The position numbers were made by a program, and so were the translations under genes. The notes beneath the pieces are model-generated. The model was not told the DNA's origin and made no database searches. It saw only the letters and a list, made by a program, of their open reading frames with translations. This document shows positions 35,843 through 47,100 of a stretch of 64,000 bases of DNA, in pieces (position 1 is the first letter of the stretch; every line of letters starts with the position of its first letter). Source of the DNA: Liolophura sinensis (Eukaryota; Mollusca; Polyplacophora; Chitonida; Chitonidae); NCBI RefSeq assembly GCF_032854445.1, contig NC_088307.1:17372017-17436016 (forward strand), given 5' to 3'.

Positions 35843-36111
35843 GGGGGCCTCTGTGGCTCAGTTGGTTAGCGCGCTAGTGCAGCGTAATGACCCAGGAGCC
35901 TCTCACCAATGCAGTCGCTGTGAGTTCAACTCCAGCTCTTACTGGCTTCCTCTCCGGCTGTACGTGGGAAGGTCTTGCAGCAACCTGCAGATGGTCGTGG
36001 GTTTCCCCCGGGCTCTGCCCAGTTTCCTCCCACCAAAATGCTGGCCCCAGTCGTACAAGGAAAATATTCTTCAGTACGGCGTTAAACACCAATCAAATAA
36101 ATACATAAATG
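35843..36111 (+). mobile_element. SINE, full length with target-site duplication
   Basis: The tRNA-like head 'ggctcagttggttagcgcgc' leads through the conserved centre to 'caatcaaataaatacataaa'. Flanked by the 11-bp direct repeat AAACCTGAAGC at 35832-35842 and 36112-36122. Confidence 0.95.
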
Positions 36112-37923
36112 AAACCTGAAGCTGATTCCATAACATGCATTTTCAACATGTCAACATTTAAAACCTTGTCACTATATTTGGTTTTTGGTGTACTGGAAGT
36201 AGAAAGTTTTATAAATTTGTCTTCAGAAAATACTGATAAAATGGTCAAAATTTTCCTTTCTAGAGGCTAAAGATAAACTAGAACCAGCTTATGGAATCGG
36301 TCCGAATGATTTTTGTTCAGTTGATAGCACAGTGGCTTATAAAAGGAACTAATAGGCTGTTTTACTAAGGCGTTCGGGTATTGCCTGAAGCGCATTTTCT
36401 ATGGCAACATATGTCTTCACTGTGTGTTTTGCTATGGACATTACGCCAGGCAGAAGTTACAACTGCTTCATAAAATTTGCCTGTAGAGTGCATTAAATGC
36501 TTACCCCATAACTAGTAAATTCCAAAGACTTCTGGGTCGTTTGTTGCTTCTCCCCAAGTACAAGGTACATGAAGTACAGGGGCAGATTTCACATGGCTCT
36601 TTCTGACATTAGTCAAAATTTAAAAACTCTGGACCGTGCTTAGTTTTTGGTACTGGAAATTGAAATTTGAACACCAATGTCTTAAGATGGCATTGATGAG
36701 CAGTACAAATTTTAATTTCTAAAACCCAAAAATAAGTTTTGAGATTGTCGTTCAAATTTTCACTTAGTCGGTATGGCTGTATATTATAACTAGCTGGTTG
36801 TCGCATGATGGGACCTTTGATATGGCTTTTTAGTGAGGCAGCATGTGACCAAAAAATTGTGTAAAGCGAAATACCAAAAGGTGTTCAAATGTAGCTCTGT
36901 CATGTGTCTTGTTTCTTAAAGTTTAAATTAAACCTGAACAGCTTTCTCAGCTACCACCCTAGAACACAATGTATATAGACCTAAAACATTCACCCTAAAA
37001 AAGGTATGTATCATAAAATATTACCTTTTGTGCTGAAATGTATGTCTTAATATCAAGACTCTTAAAAGCGGGCAAAATTGGGTAAATTAGTCATGTATGA
37101 AATCGTAGGCCAAGTGCCGTAAGGTTATTGCAACCAGTTAAAGGAAGAAAAGAAAACTAACATGATTAGGTGACTTAAAACACACTGTAATGTCTTATTT
37201 TATTTTTCAACATGGACGGACAGTGGAGCTTGGCTAGAAAACATTTCCAACAGAAGTTAAACATTTCATCTATGCGAAAACACACAATGTATATACTAGT
37301 GACCAGCACACAGCGATGGAGTTGTGTCCCCTTAACATGGCTGTAGATCTGTACCTCCTTGTTCTTGCACATTACAGTGCATTTACACATGCAATTGTTT
37401 GTTCTAGAGTACCACAGACCAAATGTTGCTCAACTGATGACCAAAGAATTTGGGTTAAAATTTATTAAAACGTAAGACTGACACACATACACAAGTCTGT
37501 CTCATAACATGCAAATTAAATCTTGCTTTAAACCCTGATGTTGTCTTACATAAATTTCACACTAGAAGACCTAGTTGTACCTCACAACTGGGACATGCAA
37601 CTCCCACTCAGTTTATGCATTTAAAAAAATCATGCTTTTTTTACATGCATATGGATTTGGTTTATCAAGAATTAAGGGTTTGAAAGATACAAGTTTGCAG
37701 ACAAACATTTTGTCAAAATGAATACTGCGTGAACATAAATAGTTGATTACTTACATTGTACAATGCACTCACTCAATTATAACAGGATCAAACTATAATA
37801 ATACATGTAGGATATATCATAATGATAAACAGGCAGGAATGGTCTCCCATCAGCAATACAGGAATGGTAGTGTTTTGCCCCTAAAACAACATTTACAGGC
37901 AAATAAAAGCATAGAATATTACT

Positions 37924-37961
37924 TTGGGGGGGGGGGGGGCGGGGGGGGGGGGTGGGGGGGG
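37924..37961. repeat. Poly-G tract
   Basis: Nearly pure G for 38 bp with two interruptions. Potential G-quadruplex, and a likely site of sequencing error. Confidence 0.9.
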
Positions 37962-39911
37962 GCCTAAAACTATAGGACATTATACATGTCAAAAAAGCAC
38001 GTAAATATGCTCCTAATATCAACAGAACTCTCAGAACCAAGTGAAATAAGAAACTTACTAATGGATGACGTTTTAGGTCAAATACAATGCCTGAAACAAA
38101 GAAAACAAACAAACACAATTATGCATGCCAGTCATCCCCGTGTGTTCAAAGCAAATCCTTCTTATTGCCATGATATCTGAAAAATAACACCCTGACCTTT
38201 TGTCAAGCATCACTTTTTAAATTAAAGTCAATTTACATCTGTTTTGACATCAACATAACTTTTGCTTATTTTAACTAGTGCACTAGTTCTCTTGTATAAC
38301 CTCAGGGACCAATTTTAAAAACTGTCATAAAACTGTTCTTGTAATTTTTTTTTTTTGTATTTTGACATCTATAGCGCCACGATTTATGATGGAAGTGACG
38401 TTAGGCTGAATTACAAAGTTTTGTGAAAGTGGGCAATGTCCCCCTTAGACCATTAGCTCAAAACATTACAATTAGATTTACAAAGTTTTACGACACTTGT
38501 CCCAGAGCTGGTATAGCACTTCAGGTAGTACACAAGTTATTACCTCCCTTGTCATCAACTGAGCATATGATATATATGTATGGTACATTATCAAAGACTA
38601 GACACACAGTTATCACAAGTGGACGGACAAGAATGAGAAATGTGTAAAAAATTCTCAAATATATTTGACATTTACAGAAAAAAAAGTCATCTAAATCAGC
38701 CATTGATAATCTTACACAGCACACTATTTAACAAAGACATTAAAATAAAAAAAACTGACACATTTATCAGTTCAGAAACGTAAATATATACAAAGCATCT
38801 CCATTCTTGATGTAACTCCTCGAAATACCTTCAACGCCCACCTCTGTTCAGAGATGATGTGAAAGTAAAAATTTAAATATGTCCTGCGACCAGCACCCAA
38901 AAATATAATGCCAGTCTATAAACCTGATCACTCTATTGTCATAACTACATATCTCAAAAAAGTGTGTATTGGAAAAGTAGCTCCAACTGTCTACTGTACA
39001 CCCTACCCCAAAACAGCAGCATGCAAGTCAAATGTACTGAGTCAGTGTAAGCTTAAAAAGGCACAAATACAATTGAGAAGGCTGGACGGAATAGAGAAAA
39101 GTATATGCTGAACAGGGTGTTCGGGGGGTGAGGTTTGGGGTGTTAATCATGATTTAAATATCAAAGGGGTCCCAACATTTGCACATGGCAACTATTAAAA
39201 TACAACAGAACTCATAAACTGTCCACTTAGGTAGCCCAAATTTCATCATTTCAATCACATTTGTTGGTAAACAGATAAAGTTCACCTTGATTAAAAACTG
39301 GTGTAGAACTTTTTGGCTTCTATAGTGACACTACGTCTGAAGTGTGGTAACACAACATGTAATCTATCCATATTAACGATCAACAAACAAACGCATCCAG
39401 AATTATCCGACAGACAACCTTTCCCTCTGAGGTTTACAGTGTCTATTCCTGCATCCAAACTTTTATCTACATTAACATGTACATTTATCAGCGGTAGTTT
39501 TTTTAGTCTGAGTGAATAATCCATTATTTGGATTTGTCATTTGGATGAGATAACAGCATTCAGTCATAGTGGCAAAAGCTCTCTGTCATGTCTGCCGCCA
39601 TGATACATGTAACCATGGAAACAGGGGAAGCTATTTATAAGTCTACAGTGCACTTTGAGAACGGTACACAGCACCTGTGAATTTTGAAACCCTTAATGCT
39701 ACAGTATACTCAGATAAGGCTTGAACAAGCACTTCTGGATTTAAATAATTGTTGTCAACAACAGATAACAACAACAACAAAGAACAATTAATCCGTTTAA
39801 ACCTGAGTTCACATCGACAGTTGACTATTGGAAGGAAAATGAAGGGCCAGTAACTGCTAATTCACCAACATACAACCCTACAGTTAACAGGAATATCTGC
39901 AGATTTAAGGA

Positions 39912-40228
39912 GGTTATGCCAGAGATTTTTGGCAACAAAATTCATTGAGCAAATCCATTTGAATTTTTGCCTTTACTTCTGAATAGCTCAAACTATTACC
40001 TTTCACAAAATATAAGCCTTGTCTGTTCACAAGTTAGGGTTCAAAATTGATGAAAAAGTTGGTAAAAGTTATAATACGAGACACTTTACAACTTCTTCAA
40101 ACTTAAAAATCAGTATACATAGTACAGATTATTGAAAGGCAAAAGTTTGAGCTATTCTTGGTAAGAAGAGAATATTTGATTTGATTTCCATATTGATTTT
40201 TTTTTTGCCAAAAATCTTTATTCTACAG
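39912..40228. mobile_element. Foldback (palindromic) element
   Basis: The left arm contains 'agagatttttggcaacaaaa' and 'gaatagctcaaactattacc'. The right arm, read as reverse complement, contains 'aaagatttttggcaaaaaaa' and 'gaatagctcaaacttttgcc'. Arms are about 95 bp with a central spacer of about 120 bp. Related sequence occurs at 14130-14200. Confidence 0.75.
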
Positions 40229-42846
40229 TGTTTTGACATAATCATATGCCAGTTGGAAGATAAGAGAGTTTTCCATATATGAAGTAAATCTTGATAGCTA
40301 TAACAGTAAACAGTAACATGGATCAACAACATTCTTATAAAACTTCATACAGATATTTGCTTCCACAAATAGTTTCCCCATTGCGAATCTTTACCAGATT
40401 GACTCATTTCAACAAACTATGTACACATATTTCCTATCTACAACTCCATGTATGGTTTTCCCACTGTGAATCTTTACCAGATTGACTGTCAGTTGTTTTC
40501 AAACTTTGCACAGAGACTTTCAAACCTACAACTGACACACAGTTTTACACTTATATGACAACGAAAATCATTATTAAATTTATGTAGAAACAGCCCAGCT
40601 CGAATCTAAGAATCTTAAAACACAAGTTGCAGTCAGAACATGGTGAAAGACATCTAGGACTACTGACTAATAAGAGTACTTTTTTATTTTTTATTTGTGT
40701 TTTTTTTTTTACTGGTAAATTTTTTATTCTCTTCCCACTTCAATGGATTTTTTATTTACAATTTTCAAGGCTTTCTGATCATATAAATATGATCCTCTGA
40801 CATTGAAAAAAAATTTATTCTGGTCGTAAAATCAAAATTGTGACTGGCGTAGCTTTAAGCCAAAAAGTCAGGGTGAATGTCATTGCCACCAACAACTCCC
40901 TAAAATCATGGAAATACTTAACCAGGGCTTTACAATGGTATCAATAATGGTACAAAATTTTGGCCCCACTGGAGTAACACTCTTAGTTGTATAATTTCAA
41001 TAACAGAGTTCTATGTGTAGTATTTACAGTTTGTTCAAAATATCTCTGGTCCCAGATTAGCTGTTTTAACTCAAAATTTGTCATGAAAAAGTCCACTTCC
41101 TGTTGTACAGCAAATCCTGACAGGCAATTGCTGAGCATTTATCATTCTTGTTCGAGGGAATCTTAAAACTTAAGTTTGTTGCTTGAAATATACTTTCAAG
41201 GCATTTCAAGTTTTCTCCAGATCTAAGAATTTGGTTGCCGATTATCATTTTACCAGTACAACTCCTAATAAACATTGAAAAATCCCTACTATTAACAAAA
41301 ACTGTACACACTGTGAATTTCGCCCACAACCAGCTCACCTGTGTACAGATGTCAATAATGGGGCTTTTTTTGGGTTATAATAATAATACTAATAATAAAC
41401 CACAAGCTGGGAAAAATCAACCTGATGAGATTATATATTACATAAATTAACATTTATATCACATCTGTAACAGTCAAATTTGGATAAATCAAAATGGATT
41501 TCTGCAGAACACACTCAAATCATACTCACCCTTATTCCTCAACCTTTTCACGTATGAAAGAGCAACTTTCAGTGCAATTTATGCACATTTTTAATTTGAT
41601 TTTGGAGACAAAACTACATTGGTTGGATTGGCCAATTTCAGGGCTTCAAAACGGTGTAATTTTAACAGTCTACAGAATAAGCTTGAACGAACACTTTGGG
41701 CACATGTGAAGAGGCTGAAGAAATGCAGTAGTAATTTTTCAATCATACATCAGTAAGATACATGTATCACATGAGTCATCAGCTATAAGCATTTTTTAGA
41801 AATAAAAGCATTGTATTACATTTAACACACGTTTGTCAGTTGAGATAAGCAGAATAAAAAAATTGACATGAGTTTTGGCTTTCCAAAGCTTTCAGCAAGC
41901 ATGTCCTCTCCACATAGTATCCAAAGAACATGGACAACACTCCAGTAAAAATTGGCAGACTTCTCTCTACATATGTCTAACAAATGTTGTACAGGAACAA
42001 TGTATATCACGACAAAAGTCATCAATTTTTCTACCAAAATACACACCTTTCACCTTTCTTACCTAGACCAAGATTTGCGTCTTTCCTTTCCCTTCAATGT
42101 TGACTGCTAATACTTCACAGGCAATAATACATGCATTTCAAATCCCACGCAACACGATGTGTACACTGAAGGGAAAAACCCTTTTAATTTTAACACCAGA
42201 TCTTATTCCATGACATTTCATTATTGACACAGATTTCTTTTTATACCATATTTACGCAAGAAAGATCTTTTTTTTGTTCTTTTTAGCCCTGTAATTCACA
42301 CTTCAAAAACAAGATTTGTGCAGGGTTAAGGCTGGAAATTTCCCCGACACTAAAAAAAATATGTGAAAAATCTTAAAAAGACGGTCAACTTGATGCAGAA
42401 TGAGTCACACCCATGCAGAATGGTCGCATTCATGGCTCGACAAAAGATGCACAAACTAGAGCACCTCTACATGGTTGTGTCACAGAATGGAATGTTTGCA
42501 CAGCTTGAACCTTATTACAAGGCAGCCAACATGTACATCATGACATTTTCCACAGAACGTAATATGTAACATGCAAGATCAGCACTGCAACCGTTTAGTT
42601 AAACATCAACTAGGTAACACAGAAAATAATGCAGGTATACCCAGTCCTAGAAGTGGTATGGCTTCTGAACGGTTAAGGTGACACAGAGGGCCAAGGTAGA
42701 TTAAAAAAAAAAGCTGTAAATCTTGTCACAGGTACATGTACGAAATGTACCTGTGTTGAAATTTACAACAAAATGTCTGCTAATGACCTACAGGACCAGT
42801 GTCGTTTGAGATCTACTGGTTCGTCTAAATATTAGCTCGTCATCAT

Positions 42847-43752
42847 TAAAGTGACATGATCGACCAAATATTTGGTATTTTGGAGTTATGACAGAATGAC
42901 ATGAGTATGGGGGATTTTTTCTCAAGAAGCAAAAGTCACAAGCTTTTTGTTAATCCCACCCCCCGCATTGGGCATTCAGTGAATGTTTAAAAATAACAAA
43001 AAATCTGAAGAGTCAAAATTCTACCAGAATATTTAAATGAGGTGTGGTCAATTCAGTGGAAATGGAGCATGCACACGGCGCTCGGTCAACTTCATAGCTG
43101 AATACACGCTTAGAAGAAGGACTTACGGCTCGCACATGGTAGGATTGGCCAAAAATAGGCATAAAAAAAAAAGAGCTCTACAGGTTGACAAGCAAGTCTA
43201 GAGTTGTAATTGGTGGTCAGTTTGAACGGTGGAGTACACTGAAGAAAGAAAAGGGTCTCGTGAAGCACAAAGATGTCGTAAAACTACTGCCTGATAGGTG
43301 GATGCAAATTTTGTTGTTATTGTGGGCAGGGGGTGTTAAACTTCAAGCCGAAACATGTTTCTGACTCTTAGTTTAATGAGAAGATTATTCGTAACCTTTT
43401 CTCAATGCTGTTTAAGCTGCTGTACTCTGCATGTACCTGTGTATCAATATTCGAAATTATCTGAGTTCGTCAGCTGATCAAAACTCGGTATCATAGGGAA
43501 CTTTCCAAACGCTGTGCACATGCTTCCGGCCCTTACGGTTGAATATTAATGAAGCAAAATGGCCCGCCCTCTTTGTTTTGAATTCGAATAACGGCAGAGG
43601 ACTTCTCCAGGCTTGCACAAGCTACATACTCAATGAATATTTTTTGTCTCAATGTGATTTAATTAGTTTATGAATGAACTTTAAAATTTGGTTAAGACGT
43701 TGAACTCAAAATTTGTTTGAAAATCCAAATTTTAGGTGACCATGTCACTTTA
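42847..43752. mobile_element. 906-bp non-autonomous DNA transposon with TIRs
   Basis: TAAAGTGACATGATC at 42847 is mirrored by GACCATGTCACTTTA ending at 43752. The inverted similarity extends about 40 bp inwards ('ccaaatatttggtatttt' against 'cctaaaatttggatttt'). No open frame inside. Confidence 0.8.
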
Positions 43753-43783
43753 AATGATTTAACATGATCAAACTGCACTGTGA

Positions 43784-43789
43784 TTTATT
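43784..43789 (-). terminator. Candidate NEK polyadenylation signal
   Basis: AATAAA on the minus strand about 400 nt past the NEK stop. Others lie further away, so the true site is uncertain. Confidence 0.3.
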
Positions 43790-44182
43790 TTCCACCTAAA
43801 TGACTTTGTCTAGAGAGTATAGTAAAAGCCATATTTTCAGAAGATTGTTCAAAAATATACACTGGTAAGGTACATGTAAGAGGTAACTGAATGAAATGTT
43901 GATAAATCACAGTCCAGTAGGACCTGTTCTTGATAAAAATTCACCTGGTCTCAGACTGATGTTAATTTCAAGATCTGAATGAATGAAAACAGAAAAATTA
44001 CACCCAAAAAGATATTTTATAATATTGCCCCCAACCGCCTTTTCACAGATTTCCAAAGTTCAGACACAGTTATCTCCCCTGTAGCCCCCCAACAATCATA
44101 TACCCCTCCACATGCCATACCAGGTCTAGCTGATATATAACAACATCACTTCTGTTTTCTCTTTTTGGACGAAACATTCTCC

Positions 44183-47100
44183 TCAGCTCTGGGGAACTTG
44201 TTGTTGTTGCAAAAATGGCTGCTGCATGTGTGGGTTGGGCAGCTGCATCTGTACTTGCTGAATCTGCAGCTGCGGCTGTGCTTGCGAGCTCAGAGCATGC
44301 ATCTCCCTCGCCTTGTTGTACACATACTCGATGTCCGGCCTCTGCTCAGGATCTGGGTTGATACATTTCTTCACTAGATTGCGCAACTGAAACATACCCA
44401 GGTCAAGGTAAAGGTCAATTTACATTTCAAAATCATAAAACATCCATGATCAAAACAGATCAAACAAACATGGCCTAAAAATTTATACAGAGCTAGGTTC
44501 TTGCAAAGAAAACAGAACAAGTTCTGGCAAAAGATTCCCCTTGACCTACACAGAAGAGTTACTTGTCACATAGGGGAGATAACCACATACCTCCTCGGAG
44601 TAACAGTCTGCAGGCAGGGGCGGATAAACACTGCTCTATCTTCTTACACAAAGAGTACAGGTTCATGGTGTCTCCATAAAATGGTGACTGGAGGGCGGCC
44701 ATCTGAAACGGGCATCAAAACAGGCATCAACACATGCATAAACACATGATTCCGTTACTGAACATCACCTGGCACCAATCAGCTTACATGCATATCCTAG
44801 TCATTCGTAGCCATCTCTCTTTTTTTGATGCTCCGCAGAATGCCTGGGAGCTAGAGATCACAAGATCTCCCTAGTAACAGGCGGCATGCGTGAAAAAGAA
44901 GTTTCACCGCTAATGTTATCACACAGGAAAATGCCTATTTTTCAATCACTGTCATCGATAGTGCATTTGTTGTATTTTTACAATTTTCAGCTTTCCAGAT
45001 AGTCTGAGTATTTCTGTAGAGCTTACGTTGTGCTTTTTTGTGTACGCAATGTGGAATTGTGTGGAATAAAAAAAATCCTTTTTGACTCAATCTAGCTTTT
45101 CTGAAAAAAAACTGACATGGTCTTGTTGTCATTTGAATCAGTTTGCTCCGCGGAAAACTGACCTCCATCCTGTGAACAGTTGTTTTTCAGCTGGTGGTCA
45201 CAACAGAACATACCTCATAGAGCAGACACCCTAATGACCAAATGTCAGACTTGAAGTTGTAGCCATTTTCATGGATTCTCTCTGGTGACATGTAATATGG
45301 TGTGCCCACTATAAATAAAAACATTAGACATGTTTTTAAGACACAAAATGAAATAAGTCAACCTGAATAGATATGTCATAAAATTATCCTGCTGGAACAT
45401 AAACATTCCCCATCTCCACTCCACCTTTGGGAGATGCTAAAATTTAGCCGCAAACAAGCAGTTCTGTAAGTCTCTGACACCATATGGCCTAACAAGGAAA
45501 TGGAGTGGAAGAAAACATTTTTTGCTGGAGGTCGAAGCTATTTTGAATTTGGGTTTGCTTTGTTTTTTTTAAGTTTTGTAAGCACACACGCAGAAGACTT
45601 GCGTGCAACTCTGGAGTAATTCTGTTGGCAGAACTCACCTAAGGAATGTGCTGCAGTGGTCTTTGAGCTGAAGAATCGCCCCAGGCCCAGGTCCCCTAGC
45701 TTGACCACACCTTGAGCTGTGATGAATACATTCTGGGGCTTGATATCTGAAATGTGAAATATGTTCCCTTATACACAAAGTACTCCTGGGCAAGCATTTT
45801 CAGCTGACCATTTTCCAGCTGTTTAACACATATCTTATACTGCTGGGGAGCAAGTGAAACTTTATTGATTTATTGCCGTACTCTATCTTTTTTCAGTGGT
45901 GGATGGGAGGAGAAAAGCAGGTAAACAACTGACCTTTTAATTGACAGACAGGTATCTGACAGATCCACTGCCATAGACCAGGATTCCTAGCAACTGAAAT
46001 ACAACCATGGTCAACCACTCTGCCACACACCATCCCATGGACAAAAACAACATGATCCATGCCTCTTTTGAATGGCTGATGTAATCAGAAATTCTACTGA
46101 ATGTGTTTTGTCCAGATACTGTAAAGCTCACCTCTATGCATGATCCTCCGTGAGTGCATGTGCTGCAAAGCACTACAGATCTGGTTGAAGTATTTCCAAA
46201 TGGTCTTCTCTGGAATCAAACGGCTCTGTTTTTTAAAGTGCTGCAAACAGAGAACACAATTATCTGGTTGAAGTATTTCCAAATGGTTTTCTCTGGAATC
46301 AAACGGCTCTGTTTTTTAAAGTGCTGCAAACAGAGAACACAATTATCTGATTGAAGTATTTCCAAATGGTCTTCTCTGGAATCAAACGGCTCTGTTTTTT
46401 AAAGTGCTGCAAACAGAGAACACAATTATCTGGTTGAAGTATTTCCAAATGGTTTTCTCTGGAATCAAACAGCTCTGTTTTTTAAAGTGCTGCAAACAGA
46501 GAACACAATTATCTGATTGAAGTATTTCCAAATGGTCTTCTCTGGAATCAAACAGCTCTGTTTTTTAAAGTGCTGCAAACAGAGAACACAATTATCTGGT
46601 TGAAGTATTTCCAAATGGTTTTCTCTGAGAATCAAACGGCTCTGTTTTTTAAAGTGCTGCAAACAGAGAACACAATTATTAATGCCATTTGAATGTATTC
46701 AACTCAGTTCTTCAGGGAATATGGAGGATATTGCACAGTAAAAATTGAATATCATAAATATTTTTCAAGTGAGATGTGAAAATGATCATTTCTACCTTTC
46801 ACCAGAAATATATTTATGATATTCAACCTACACTGTGCAACATTCCATGCATTATTATTATATTCTGACATTATCATAACAAAAGTGTTATCTGCCTGAG
46901 CCAGTGAGATATCACTTTTGTCAGTGAAGGAAATCCTGACATTTCATCAGTATATAAATAATAAAGGATTACACACAATTAAGTGAGTTAAACAATAATA
47001 ACCGGATAAACTGCCCAAGGCATTCCTCATTAAACCCCATCCTAAAGAGAACTGAAGATACTTGGCATAGAACAGGAGAACCTGAACAGACAAGAAGAAA

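Larger units (their letters stand above)
36123..42846. other. Long gene-poor stretch without SINEs
   Basis: No exon or SINE recognised over 6.7 kb. Contains a poly-G tract (37924-37961) and a foldback element (39912-40228). It lies downstream of the minus-strand NEK gene. A very long NEK 3' untranslated region would fit but is not demonstrated. Confidence 0.45.

Noticed and set aside
35843..35920. tRNA gene
   Set aside because: The tRNA-like sequence (box A 'tggctcagttggttagcgcg') is the head of the SINE, continuous with its body and bounded by a target-site duplication. The same holds for the other SINE heads.
46094..46662. Extra NEK exons encoded by the array copies
   Set aside because: Copies 2-6 lack the second half of exon 4 and a donor, and the 83-bp period breaks frame. 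They are truncated duplicates, not mutually exclusive exons.
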